This document shows, piece by piece, positions 6,774-16,372 of a DNA stretch of 64,000 nucleotides (positions are counted from its first letter, which is position 1; each line of letters begins with the position of its first letter). A program made the position numbers and the translations under genes. The stretch is taken from positions 268,501 to 332,500 of the forward strand of contig NZ_JAJNBZ010000004.1 of the NCBI RefSeq assembly GCF_021369635.1, in the 5' to 3' direction. The stretch is from Paenibacillus profundus (GTDB lineage: Bacteria; Bacillota; Bacilli; Paenibacillales; Paenibacillaceae). A model generated the notes under the pieces. The model searched no databases and was not told the DNA's origin. It saw only the letters and a list, made by a program, of their open reading frames with translations.

Positions 6774-8780
6774 ATGGAGCCGACGACGTTCCGCGAAGAA
6801 AGGCCGCGTCAATGCATCCGCTCAGCCATTGTGGCTCTGACGCTGATAGCGATGGTAACGGGAGGAGTGGGGCTGACGGCATCTCCGGTGTCGGCAGCTG
6901 CTGCAACGGCGGCGATTCAGGATCAACTGCGCTTTAAGACGGGCAGCACCAATGCATCGCTGAACGGAGAAGCGATCACGATCGTGAAGCCTTATGTGAA
7001 GCAAGGCACGACGATGGTGCCGCTGAGCATTTTTACACGCGCGTTCGATGCGTCGCTTAAGCTGGAAACGGGCGATGTGGTAACGTTAACCAATGACCAC
7101 TCTTCCATCCGCATGAGAATCGGTCAGAAGCAGGCTATGCTGAACGGGAAGCTGACAACGCTTCTGGTCGCGCCTGAATTGGTGAATGGAACGACGATGG
7201 TGCCGCTTAAGCAGATAGCGGAAGCATTCGGGGCAACCTGCAAGACGGATTCAGACCAGACGATGGTGCTGAGCTGGAAGCGACCTGAGCCGTTGGCTGC
7301 CGCTTCGATTCATGTGAACGCAACGGCGCCGCGTATCGGAGACTCCTATTACCTGTGGTCCATGGTGCTCCCGCAAGGTTGGAGCTATGAGGTGACATCG
7401 CCAACAGAGAGTGTGGTCGTGCTCGGCAATGAATCCAGTTCTGTCGTGGCGCAAGTGGAAGTGACGGACTGGAATTCAGGCGAGTTGGAACATCTGACGA
7501 GTGCGTTCCAAGGCGTGGCGACCGAGAAGCAGTTAATGGAACATTTGCAGACGGAAGTGATTTATGCAGGAGATCTAGTATATCAGCGCACCGGGAAGCT
7601 GGAAGGGGTGGCTTATGCCCAAGGCGTCTCTGATGGCGGAGATGAGATGTATCTGGCGCGGGTGCTTAGCGCGAATGGCAAACGGTACGTCGTGCGGATT
7701 TTCGATGATGCGGCAAAACAGCCGAAGCAGCTGCTTCAATATGAGCCTTTCTTGAATACATTCCGTCCGAGCTATGCAGCAGGACAGGGTATGATTACGA
7801 ATGTGAGCACGGTTAAGGATGGCTATCGTCATATGAAGCTGTGGGGAGAAGGATTGTCTGTTGATTTTCCAGTGGACTGGTACAAAGAGTATGGGATACC
7901 GCGCGTGTTAGCGGGTGCTGGAGACTGGAAAAGTGTAGAATATTACTATGGAACGGCGGAACAGGGAATGACGCCGGACGGCTTGGTGAAGCGGCATGAA
8001 GCTTACTTGAAGAAGCTGTACAAGCCGGAATATGTGAAGTTGGTCGAAACCAAGGACATCTCCTTGGCAGACGGGACTTTAGCCAAACTGAACGTATATA
8101 AGCACCGCTATAATGAGCAGGATTGGAGCTTGAGCATGCATCTCATCGCGATGGATGAGGGCGTTCAATATATGGTGTCTTTCTATGGACAGGATAATGC
8201 GGAAGATAGAAAAGTCGGTGACCGCATTCTCGCCTCGGTGCGTGTGGACGGCAAGATGAAGGAGAAGCAGGACGACTTGAACGCGCTCCCTTCGGGGGAA
8301 AATTGGCTGATGTCTTGGGAGAAGTCTGTGCAGCGTGACGGGAAGCCATTCGGCTTTACTGTGCAAATACCTGAATGGTGGCTGCACGACGCCAACTATT
8401 ATGTTATGGAAGGCTATGAGGAAAAGCTCGACGAAGGCACAATTGCCAGCTACTCGTTGCCGAACAGCAATTTCTTCATCTATATCGAAGAGGCGCGAAC
8501 GGTAGATGAAGCGTTGGCTCGTTGGGAAGAAGTACTGTTAGAAGATGATGCGGTTCACTTTGTGAAAAAGGAAAAGACGACGCTGCAGGGGAAGTCGGCC
8601 TATCTGGTCGAGTTGACGGGCAGAGACGTGGACATTAACGCACCGTATACGACCCGCATGCAATTAGTCGCCGATAACGGTCACGTGTATACAGTTCTGT
8701 ATACGGTTTATGATGCGTCTATGACAACTGAACTGATGGACAGTTTGAAGCAGGCAACCAAGTCCTTTACTTTCAAATAA
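6774..8780 (+). CDS. Secreted copper-amine-oxidase N-terminal-domain protein
   Basis: The product is 668 residues with a signal peptide (hydrophobic run, then SPVSAAAA near residue 40). Residues about 50-175 hold two copies of the stalk-domain pattern xGxTMVPL (GTTMVPLSIF and GTTMVPLKQI), the copper-amine-oxidase N-like domain common on Paenibacillus surface proteins; no oxidase catalytic domain is present. The rest resembles two repeated PsbP/lipoprotein-like beta domains (each starting near a WLMSW or FPVDWY type element). Start ATG 6774 has TAGGGGGAG upstream; the frame itself opens at 6669. The function is unknown; its neighbour suggests a role in envelope stress or wall maintenance. Confidence 0.7.
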   Translation: MEPTTFREERPRQCIRSAIVALTLIAMVTGGVGLTASPVSAAAATAAIQDQLRFKTGSTNASLNGEAITIVKPYVKQGTTMVPLSIFTRAFDASLKLETGDVVTLTNDHSSIRMRIGQKQAMLNGKLTTLLVAPELVNGTTMVPLKQIAEAFGATCKTDSDQTMVLSWKRPEPLAAASIHVNATAPRIGDSYYLWSMVLPQGWSYEVTSPTESVVVLGNESSSVVAQVEVTDWNSGELEHLTSAFQGVATEKQLMEHLQTEVIYAGDLVYQRTGKLEGVAYAQGVSDGGDEMYLARVLSANGKRYVVRIFDDAAKQPKQLLQYEPFLNTFRPSYAAGQGMITNVSTVKDGYRHMKLWGEGLSVDFPVDWYKEYGIPRVLAGAGDWKSVEYYYGTAEQGMTPDGLVKRHEAYLKKLYKPEYVKLVETKDISLADGTLAKLNVYKHRYNEQDWSLSMHLIAMDEGVQYMVSFYGQDNAEDRKVGDRILASVRVDGKMKEKQDDLNALPSGENWLMSWEKSVQRDGKPFGFTVQIPEWWLHDANYYVMEGYEEKLDEGTIASYSLPNSNFFIYIEEARTVDEALARWEEVLLEDDAVHFVKKEKTTLQGKSAYLVELTGRDVDINAPYTTRMQLVADNGHVYTVLYTVYDASMTTELMDSLKQATKSFTFK

Positions 8781-8832
8781 GAAACAGCCTATTTACAGCA
8801 TTGGGCAATCATTGAAACGGAATAAAGAGAGG

Positions 8833-8880
8833 AAGCGCCCGCTTCGGAAGGCTTGAGTGGCTGTCCGATAGGGCGCTTTG
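8833..8880 (+). terminator. Likely terminator
   Basis: AAGCGCCC (8833-8840) pairs with GGGCGCTT (8871-8878) around a large loop; TTTG follows. Confidence 0.5.
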
Positions 8881-9045
8881 TTGATCGCCCGCTGGCCCGC
8901 TTCAGGAGAGCATCAGGAAGTTCTAGCCTTTACTGGAGTTTCGGCGCAAAGATCGCTATACTAATTTATGCATCTTCAGCAGAAAAAAAGAGATAGATAC
9001 GCAGCTCATGCTGCGGCGCTGAGGAATTTAGCTTGGAGGATGAGC

Positions 9046-11571
9046 ATGACTACAATAAAGCAGGGGATAACGCGTGGAGATATAGAGCTGTTGGCGCCGG
9101 CCGGCGATTGGGATTGTATGCGGGCGGCGGTGGCGAACGGCGCGGATGCGATATTTTTTGGGGTAGAGAAATTTAATGCCCGGGCGCGCGCCAATAACTT
9201 TCGCATGGATGATTTGCCTGACATTATGGCTTATTTGCACAGCTATGGGGTCAAAGGGTTTTTGACGTTTAATATTTTGGTGTTCGAAAATGAGCTGGAG
9301 GACGCGAAAGAGTTGATTGAGGCTTGCGTCGATGCGGGTGTGGATGCGGTCATTGTGCAGGATCTTGGTCTGGTCAAAATGATTCGCGATATTTCGCCTG
9401 ATTTCCCGATTCATGGCTCGACGCAGATGACGATTACGTCTCCCGAGGCGGCGGAGTTCACGAAGCCTTATGGGATGGAGCGTGTCGTGCTCGGCCGGGA
9501 GAACAATTTGAAGCAGATTCAGAAGATTGGCGAGCAGGCGCAGCTGCCGATGGAAGTGTTCGTGCACGGGGCGCTATGCGTATCGTATTCCGGACAGTGT
9601 CTGACCTCGGAGATGTGGGGCGGACGTTCCGCCAACCGCGGGGAATGCGCGCAGGCCTGCCGCCTGCCTTATGACATGATGGTGGATGGGGAGCATCACC
9701 CGATGGGAGATGTGACGTATCTGCTGTCGCCGAAGGATCTGGCGGCGATCGACATCGTGCCGGAGCTGATTGAAGCGGGCGTAACGTCGTTCAAAATCGA
9801 AGGCCGCATGAAGCAGCCCGAATACGTGGCGAACGTGGTGAGCAAGTACCGCAAGGCGATCGACGATTATTTCGACGGGCGCTGGACGGGGCCGACGAAG
9901 GAAGACGTGCGCGAGCTGCAGCAGAGCTTCTCGCGCGGCTTTACGCACGGCTTCCTGAAGGGGACGAACAACAAGCAGCTCGTGGACGGGACATTCCCGA
10001 AGAGCCGCGGCGTCTATCTCGGCACGGTGCAGCAGGTGCTGCGCGATGGTGTCGTCTGCAAGCTGGAAGCTCCGCTGAAGCGTGGCGACGGCATCGGCTT
10101 CGATGCGGGCGATCCGACGAAGAAGGAAGAAGGCGGACGCGTATATGACGTGCGCCGCAAAGGCGTGAAGGTGGAAGGCGAGGCGGAAGAAGGCTGGCTC
10201 GTCGACATCGTGCCGGGGCGGCAGGATGTGGACTTGCGCCGGGTTCACGTCGGCGATCGCATCTGGAAGACGAGCGACCCGGCATTGGAGAAGCGCATGC
10301 GCGCGACATTCGAGACGGAGAAGCCGTATCGGGTGTTCCCGGTGCATGTGCGCGTGGAAGGCCGCGCTGGCGAGCCGCTGCGCACATGGTGGACCGACGT
10401 ACAGAAGGGAACGACCGTGCAGGTCGATTCCGAGCTGGAGCTCGACGTGGCGCAGAAGCGTCCGATGGATTCGGCGCTGCTGGAGGAGCAGTTCGGCCGC
10501 TTGGGCGGAACGGTGTACCAGCTGGAGCGGCTGGAGGCGGCGCTTGAGGGCGACGTCATCGTACCGATGCGCGAGCTGAACGCGATTCGCCGCGACGCGG
10601 TCGATCAGTTGGCTGGCGAGCGTCCGAAGCCGCCGGTATACGTGAAGCGCGACACCGAAGTGTACGGCGATGCCGTGAACGAGCATGTCGCCGTGCCGTT
10701 TGGCGGCGCGCAGCTAACGGCGTTGTGCCGCTCGCTTGAGCAGGTGGAGGCTGCGGTGAAGACGGAAGCCGCGTTAATCTATGCGGACTTCGAGTTCATC
10801 AAGCAGTTCCCGGCAGCTGTCGAAGCATGCCGTGCTGCAGGCAAGCCAATTGCGCTCGTGACGCCGCGCATTCATATGCCGAACGAGAACGGCTACCACC
10901 GGAATATTTTGAAATTGAAGCCGGATGCTGTGCTCATTCGGAACACGGGAGCGCTGCACTTCTACGTGCAGGCGAAGGAGGAAGCGGCCGCCAAGGGCGA
11001 GCCGTTCCCAACGCTGATTGGCGACTTCTCCTTGAACGTGGCCAATCATAAGGCCGTGGAGCTGTTCGCTCAATCAGGATTGGATACCATCACGCCTTCC
11101 TATGACTTGAACATTCAGCAGATGGTGGATATGCTGCAGCATGCAGATACAGCGAAGCTAGAAATCGTCATTCACCAGCATATGCCGATGTTCCATACGG
11201 AGCATTGCGTATACTGCACGTTCCTGAGCGAAGGAACGGATTACACGAACTGCGGCCGTCCATGCGAAGAGCACCGCGTCTCCTTGCGCGACCGCATCGG
11301 CATGTCCCACCCGGTCCGGGTGGATGAAGGCTGCCGCAACACGGTCTACAACGCGATCGAGCAGTCTGGTGCGGAATATTTGACGCATTTCCTTGAGCTT
11401 GGCGTTGGTTCATACCGCGTTGAATTCCTGGAAGAGACGACAGAACAGGTGCACGAGGTCATTGACCTGTACGGACGTGCGCTGCGCGGCGAGATTAACG
11501 GCACTGAAGTGTGGCGCAAGCTGAAAGCAACGAATCAGCTCGGCGTGACCCGCGGGCAATTGGTGAAGTAA
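9046..11571 (+). CDS. U32-family protein, RlhA-like (23S rRNA 5-hydroxycytidine synthesis)
   Basis: This 841-residue protein opens with LLAPAGDWDCMRAAVANGAD, the U32 family start, and carries the cysteine-rich stretch GALCVSYSGQCLTS...CAQACRLPYD and a late cluster (CVYCTF...NCGRPCEEH). GRMKQPEYV is also typical. The long form with a DUF3656-like middle domain matches E. coli RlhA (YdcP), which with prephenate-dependent chemistry hydroxylates a 23S rRNA cytidine; shorter U32 proteins (TrhP) act on tRNA. Older annotation as collagenase-like peptidase is less likely. The start at 9046 is chosen because GGAGG (9035-9039) is 6 nt away, whereas the ATG at 9040 touches it. Ends with a terminator. 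Confidence 0.8.
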   Translation: MTTIKQGITRGDIELLAPAGDWDCMRAAVANGADAIFFGVEKFNARARANNFRMDDLPDIMAYLHSYGVKGFLTFNILVFENELEDAKELIEACVDAGVDAVIVQDLGLVKMIRDISPDFPIHGSTQMTITSPEAAEFTKPYGMERVVLGRENNLKQIQKIGEQAQLPMEVFVHGALCVSYSGQCLTSEMWGGRSANRGECAQACRLPYDMMVDGEHHPMGDVTYLLSPKDLAAIDIVPELIEAGVTSFKIEGRMKQPEYVANVVSKYRKAIDDYFDGRWTGPTKEDVRELQQSFSRGFTHGFLKGTNNKQLVDGTFPKSRGVYLGTVQQVLRDGVVCKLEAPLKRGDGIGFDAGDPTKKEEGGRVYDVRRKGVKVEGEAEEGWLVDIVPGRQDVDLRRVHVGDRIWKTSDPALEKRMRATFETEKPYRVFPVHVRVEGRAGEPLRTWWTDVQKGTTVQVDSELELDVAQKRPMDSALLEEQFGRLGGTVYQLERLEAALEGDVIVPMRELNAIRRDAVDQLAGERPKPPVYVKRDTEVYGDAVNEHVAVPFGGAQLTALCRSLEQVEAAVKTEAALIYADFEFIKQFPAAVEACRAAGKPIALVTPRIHMPNENGYHRNILKLKPDAVLIRNTGALHFYVQAKEEAAAKGEPFPTLIGDFSLNVANHKAVELFAQSGLDTITPSYDLNIQQMVDMLQHADTAKLEIVIHQHMPMFHTEHCVYCTFLSEGTDYTNCGRPCEEHRVSLRDRIGMSHPVRVDEGCRNTVYNAIEQSGAEYLTHFLELGVGSYRVEFLEETTEQVHEVIDLYGRALRGEINGTEVWRKLKATNQLGVTRGQLVK

Positions 11572-11608
11572 GAATAGCGCAGCATGAGTAAATAGAATGC
11601 GAAAATGG

Positions 11609-11663
11609 GAGCCCGAATGGAAGTGCAATGAGTGAGACTGCACATTCATTCGGGTTCTTGTTG
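11609..11663 (+). terminator. Rho-independent terminator after U32 gene
   Basis: GAGCCCGAATG (11609-11619) pairs with CATTCGGGTTC (11647-11657), with an inner GTGCA/TGCAC stem, followed by a T-rich tract. Confidence 0.75.
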
Positions 11664-12723
11664 TGCCATTAAGGAATGTTTAAGTTCTGTAAAGCGACAA
11701 AACGAATTTCATTTCCTCTCGTTACCCTTCCCGGAAAAGGTATGCCTGTTCCATCCTTTGCCTCACTCTCCCCTTTATTCAGAATGGAAGCCGCCCTTTC
11801 TTTTTCAAACGAGAATACGTTGTTGGCTTTCGTGCAATGGCCCTTATGTCCGTTCTCCCCTACAGTCAGGAGGGATAACGTTGAGGATAAGGCACGTGTC
11901 GTTTCGTATATCAAGTCATGAAGCGGCCGCTTGTGATGGCAGTGGAACCAGAGGAGTCATTGGGCGGGCGTGCCGTCTCCTGATGGAAGGGGAGAATGAA
12001 GCAAAGAGGCGGATGGAGCGAATCCCCTTCAGCCTGAACGAGCTATTGCACGAGCAGAACATTTCGTTTGAAGAATCAATGCTTTGCTTATTGACAGATG
12101 GAATGTCTCAAGTCGATTGCTGTGAGTCTTGGCAAGGCTGTGTGCTTTCGTTAACAACGGACTAAACTAGATAGGGTGAGTTACATTGTTTATGCGACAG
12201 AAGTGAATCCTATTGGAAAATGTACAGTGGAATATAAGGAAGAGACGGCTAAATGGCGCTTGGACTGTAGTTTGTCCAGCGGATCTGGCTGCTTTTCAGT
12301 GATTGCTGCGGAATGGGTGCCAAACCACTGTATGAATTCCAATGGAACCCGCCGTTAGGAGGTTTATGTGGCTGTTTGACTGTACGAAATCCAATGCGGG
12401 GGTAGTCAAGGGGGCTCCGGAGATAGAACCCGTTATTCGGCTCTTCGTTTTCTCTTAGCAGAGGAGAAAGAGGGATGAATAGCATCGAACTGCGAATACC
12501 GGCAATATCATCCCCATAATAAGAAGCGTTAGCGCCTCGGAATGGGAACAGGGTTGAGGTTGCAGTGAAGGAAAGCGGTGCAGGATACCGTAGACTGGAT
12601 CTCGATCGGAGTGTAAAATGAGACTACATGAATATTTGGTTCTTTTCAGCAATACGTGACAGCAATCAACAAGAGTAGACTTCAAAGGGGATGATAGGAG
12701 CAATTAGAGATAAGGAGTTGTGT
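11664..12723. other. Gene-poor 1.06-kb interval, no supported CDS
   Basis: Several ORFs cross this stretch but none has a family match that I recognise, codon usage like the neighbours, or a good start. The best candidate is a 50-codon frame from ATG 12013 to 12165 (start MERIPFSLNEL), with AGAGGCGG close upstream. Around 12250-12480 the minus strand encodes a proline/asparagine-rich low-quality frame that looks like an intergenic repeat rather than a gene. The 3' end must carry the promoter of the AraC-type regulator. Confidence 0.5.
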
Positions 12724-15168
12724 GTGGTGAAGAGATGGAATTTCCCTCATAAATTGAAAGCGATTACAAAAGGTCGCAGTCTATATCAGCATCGTCTCAT
12801 TCGCACGCTGGTCGTCCTGGTCACATGCGCCTTGGTGTTTACGACCATTTCTCTATATATCGTCGCTCACTCCTCTGCGCTGGACATGCAGCAGGAAGCA
12901 TATGTGCAGGAAAGGGAGCAGTTCAATGCGCAGCTCACGTTCATGGGGGACACGCTTAAAAATTTAATTATGAGTTTATACGTTGACCCGGAAGTGTACA
13001 CGCTGATGCATGGGGAAGAGCTATCTATTATCGAAATTGCCTCCAAGATGCGCAAGGTGGAACAAATCGCGAACGCTACGGGGTATTTGGAATCGATTGC
13101 GATATATAACGGGCCGTCTGAGCAGTTATTCTCCACGAGCGCCGTCATTCAACAAAACGCCCGCGGTGAAAGGGACGCTGTTCTGCAGCAATTGACCCTG
13201 TCCGATCCCGCCTCCTTCAAGCTGATGCCTTTCTCGGTTCCGAATGCCTCCGGCACAACTGAACAAATCGATAGCTTGCTGTATGGATTATTTGATTTTT
13301 CTGTTGCCTACCGAAATACCACGCACCCAGAGCCTGGCTCCATCTTACTGTTTATCCGCCCTAGCTGGTTGTTTCAGCAGTTGTCTGTCAACAGCGGGCC
13401 TTTTTCTAAAAGCTCTCAATTTTTCGTCGGCACCCCGGACGGCATCGTGTTCGATCAAGACGGACGAAGGCTGGACCGCGATCGGAAGGGGTTGCGTGAC
13501 GGAACGGACGAAGCCTTTGCACTTGCGTACGAGGACGTCCACCATAATCCAGGCCAATCCGGTTCCTTCGTCCATTCTTCTGATCAGGGGAAGATGGTTA
13601 TTCGCTATGCGCCGACGGAATTTTACGGCTGGACGTTGTATCAAATGCAGCCGTATCGGCAAATTGTTGCGCGCATGGATCGGTTGGCCTTTACTTTCGT
13701 GGCCGTGGGCGGGGGAACCTTGCTCGCTTCGGTTGTCATTTCTTATTTGTTTGCGTTGAAGCTATATCGTCCGTTATCCCGCCTCGTGCAACAATGGAAT
13801 CTGTCTCCTCGAGGAGGTTCGCAGACCCAAGATGAGTTCTCCAGGCTGCAGCAGATGTACCGCGGTATGATGTCCCGACTGGAGCATTTGCATAACCGCG
13901 TCGAGCAGGATCGGCCACTGGCCGTACAGGCAGAGCTGAGGAAGTGGATTGCCGGAGATATTCGCGGCGATGCGGCCGACTTTCAACAGTGGCTGGAGAA
14001 GCGTGAATGTCATGAAATTGCAGATGGTCCTTATCTGTTCGCGCGCATTTCGGTCACGAAGCCGGATGCTGACACACATGAAGCAGCGGTCGAGGATGAA
14101 GATCTCTTGGAGATGGTGAAGGAAGAGATTGTCCGGAGGCTGCCTGACAGTTGGCGCATGACTTCGGTGCCGGAACGGAGCGGCGAGGAGCTGCTCTGGT
14201 TCTCCTTTCCCGCAGCGGCTATTGGAACGGAGCTTGAGGCAGAGCGGCAGCTTGTGTCGGCAGCAGAACAGAGCCAGGCGGCGTCTGATGGGCGCTTTAA
14301 AGAGGTCTTGGTCACCGTGGCGATCAGTGATGTCGTCGGCAGTATTGAGGAGGTGCCTGACGCCAAGCAACAGGTGGATGAACGTTGGACGTACCGGTTC
14401 GTCTACGGACCGGGTGTCGTCATCCATTCCGGGCTGCTGCGTCATCATGCGACGAGCAGCTTCACGATGCAGGTGAAGGAGCGTGATCTCACGCGATGCA
14501 CGACGAAAGCATGCGAGGCAATGCGGATGAACCGGCAGGCGCAGCTGGACGATGCGCTGGCGGATTGGTTCGATACGGCCCGGGGCTGTGTGCCGGATAT
14601 GGTTCGCTCGGCGCTGCTGCTGCTTGCCTTGGAGCTGTTCACGGTCTGGCAGGAACGGCCTAGCTACGGCAAAGAGTCGGAGTCGGGATTTATACAATGG
14701 CGTAATTTGAAAACAGAGGTGCAGCAGGCTGAAGATCTAGAGCAAGCCCGTAGTGTGCTGGCACATTGGTTGGAGCAAAGCCGACCTATTTCAGAAGAGG
14801 AGGAGGAACGGTGCAGACAAGCGATCGTCGCTGCCATGCAGGAATTGGCACGGGTGGAGCTGGCGAACCCCGATTTCGGGTTGGCTGCGGTGGCGGATGC
14901 GCTGCAATTGAGCACTGCTTATATTAGCCGTGTCTACCGCCAGGGCACAGGTATAAGCTACTTGGATTATTTGCATGATGTTCGCCTGCAGCGGGCGATG
15001 GAGCTGCTTATGAACGACAGCTTGACGATTGCAGAAGTGATGGAGAAGGTCGGCTACCGGACGGAGAGTCACTTTTTCAAGCGATTCAAGCAAAAGTTCG
15101 GCGGTACGCCTAAGCAGTGCCGCACCCGCCAAGCGATTCAAGCCTTGAGTGATTCAGATGCTTTGTAA
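12724..15168 (+). CDS. Membrane-anchored AraC-family transcriptional regulator (YesS/YtdP type)
   Basis: About 814 residues: TM1 (about 23-45, LVVLVTCALVFTTISLYIVA), an extracellular sensor region of about 270 residues, TM2 (about 318-340) followed by a HAMP-like linker, a cytoplasmic middle region, and two AraC helix-turn-helix motifs in the last 100 residues (LAAVADALQLSTAYISRVYR and AEVMEKVGYRTESHFFKRFK). Proteins of this kind sense an external sugar or the loaded binding protein and activate an adjacent ABC importer. Start GTG 12724 (or 12727) has AAGGAG at 12712-12717; the ATG at 12691 is crowded by its own GGGG. It is followed by a terminator and then by the importer genes it probably controls. 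Confidence 0.85.
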   Translation: MVKRWNFPHKLKAITKGRSLYQHRLIRTLVVLVTCALVFTTISLYIVAHSSALDMQQEAYVQEREQFNAQLTFMGDTLKNLIMSLYVDPEVYTLMHGEELSIIEIASKMRKVEQIANATGYLESIAIYNGPSEQLFSTSAVIQQNARGERDAVLQQLTLSDPASFKLMPFSVPNASGTTEQIDSLLYGLFDFSVAYRNTTHPEPGSILLFIRPSWLFQQLSVNSGPFSKSSQFFVGTPDGIVFDQDGRRLDRDRKGLRDGTDEAFALAYEDVHHNPGQSGSFVHSSDQGKMVIRYAPTEFYGWTLYQMQPYRQIVARMDRLAFTFVAVGGGTLLASVVISYLFALKLYRPLSRLVQQWNLSPRGGSQTQDEFSRLQQMYRGMMSRLEHLHNRVEQDRPLAVQAELRKWIAGDIRGDAADFQQWLEKRECHEIADGPYLFARISVTKPDADTHEAAVEDEDLLEMVKEEIVRRLPDSWRMTSVPERSGEELLWFSFPAAAIGTELEAERQLVSAAEQSQAASDGRFKEVLVTVAISDVVGSIEEVPDAKQQVDERWTYRFVYGPGVVIHSGLLRHHATSSFTMQVKERDLTRCTTKACEAMRMNRQAQLDDALADWFDTARGCVPDMVRSALLLLALELFTVWQERPSYGKESESGFIQWRNLKTEVQQAEDLEQARSVLAHWLEQSRPISEEEEERCRQAIVAAMQELARVELANPDFGLAAVADALQLSTAYISRVYRQGTGISYLDYLHDVRLQRAMELLMNDSLTIAEVMEKVGYRTESHFFKRFKQKFGGTPKQCRTRQAIQALSDSDAL

Positions 15169-15268
15169 GGCGCGGTGACGATGCTTTTTATACCCTCGAA
15201 GCTGAATTGAGCAGTTCAGTTCGAATAGAGCAGTATGGTTGAGGAGTCGAGTTTAATATGAACGGTTG

Positions 15269-15290
15269 AGCGGGCCTAGCCCGCTTTTTT
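15269..15290 (+). terminator. Rho-independent terminator after AraC regulator
   Basis: AGCGGGC (15269-15275), loop CTA, GCCCGCT (15279-15285), then T5. Confidence 0.85.
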
Positions 15291-15347
15291 ACATTGGAGA
15301 TGAGGCTTTAGCTTGGCGTGAACGCCGAAAAAGGAGGAATGTTGAAT

Positions 15348-16289
15348 GTGATGCAGCCTGCGAAACGATTTTCAAAATGGAAGCATGAATGGAAAATGAT
15401 GAAACGGCAGCGCTCGCTCCTCGTCATGAGCGCTCCGGCTATTTTGTTCAAGCTCATCTTCAGCTATCTCCCTTTAATTGGATTGGTCATTGCTTTTAAG
15501 AGCTATCGATACGATTTAGGTATTTTCGGGAGTGATTGGAATGGATTCAACAACTTTACCTTCTTCTTTACTTCACAGACAGCATGGATCATTACCCGCA
15601 ACACGGTGCTGTACAATGGCGCCTTCATCCTGCTTACAACGGTCTGCGCGCTGCTGCTTGCCATCCTGCTGCGAGAGATTATGGGACGGCGGATCCAGAT
15701 GTACCAGACCGTGCTCTTTTTGCCGCACCTGCTGTCATGGGTTGTGGTAGGCTACATCGCGCTAGCCATCTTTGAACCGGGCAAAGGGCTGCTGCATCAG
15801 CTGGCGCTCTCTATGGGCGAACAACCCGTCGCCTGGTACCAGGAACCGAAATGGTGGCCGCTCATTTTGCCTTTGTTCCATATATGGAAATCGGTCGGTT
15901 TGTCCGCTCTTATTTATTTTACAGGCATATTGGGGATTCACCCGAGCTACTATGAGGCGGCGCAAATTGATGGCGCTTCCAAATGGCAGCTGGCCACCAA
16001 GATTACGATACCGATGCTGATGCCGCTCGTCGTTATTTTGTTCCTTGTGGCGGTAGGCGGAATCTTCCGCGCGGACTTCGGGTTGTTCTATTTCATTCCG
16101 AACGATTCCAGCTTCCTCTATTCGACGACGGATGTCATCGACACATATGTGTATCGCTCCTTGAAAAACATTAGCGACATCGGCATGACGGCTGCGGTGG
16201 GATTGTATCAGTCGGTTGTCGGATTTGTTTTGGTTATTTCCGCAAACGCGCTCGTGCGGAGGATTAATCGGGATAACTCAATGTGGTAA
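15348..16289 (+). CDS. lplB: Sugar ABC transporter permease, LplB-like
   Basis: An inner-membrane permease of about 313 residues with six predicted TM segments, starting with the LplB-type signature LLVMSAPAILFKLIFSYLPL and carrying the EAA loop YYEAAQIDGASKWQLATKIT that docks on the ATPase. It belongs to carbohydrate uptake transporter subfamily 1, and with the next permease and the lipoprotein at 17389 forms an oligosaccharide or complex-polysaccharide importer. No ATPase gene is present, as usual for this group, which shares MsmX-type ATPases. The start is uncertain among 15339 (ATG), 15342 (TTG), 15348 (GTG) and 15351 (ATG), all behind AAGGAGG at 15331-15337. Confidence 0.85.
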   Translation: MMQPAKRFSKWKHEWKMMKRQRSLLVMSAPAILFKLIFSYLPLIGLVIAFKSYRYDLGIFGSDWNGFNNFTFFFTSQTAWIITRNTVLYNGAFILLTTVCALLLAILLREIMGRRIQMYQTVLFLPHLLSWVVVGYIALAIFEPGKGLLHQLALSMGEQPVAWYQEPKWWPLILPLFHIWKSVGLSALIYFTGILGIHPSYYEAAQIDGASKWQLATKITIPMLMPLVVILFLVAVGGIFRADFGLFYFIPNDSSFLYSTTDVIDTYVYRSLKNISDIGMTAAVGLYQSVVGFVLVISANALVRRINRDNSMW

Positions 16290-16372
16290 GTAAGGTGACG
16301 ATTGCAGGCAGTATGAATGGCGGTTTTTAAATTTCGGATTTTGATTTTCGATGCGCGGAAAGGGAGGGCAGG

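Noticed and set aside
9574..10686. Long minus-strand ORF (370 codons) inside the U32 gene
   Set aside because: A shadow of a GC-rich coding frame; His/Arg/Leu-biased translation without motifs or ribosome binding site.
11632..12165. 177-codon ORF downstream of the U32 terminator
   Set aside because: It starts inside the terminator, has no ribosome binding site or recognised domain, and is rich in Cys/Pro/Ser.
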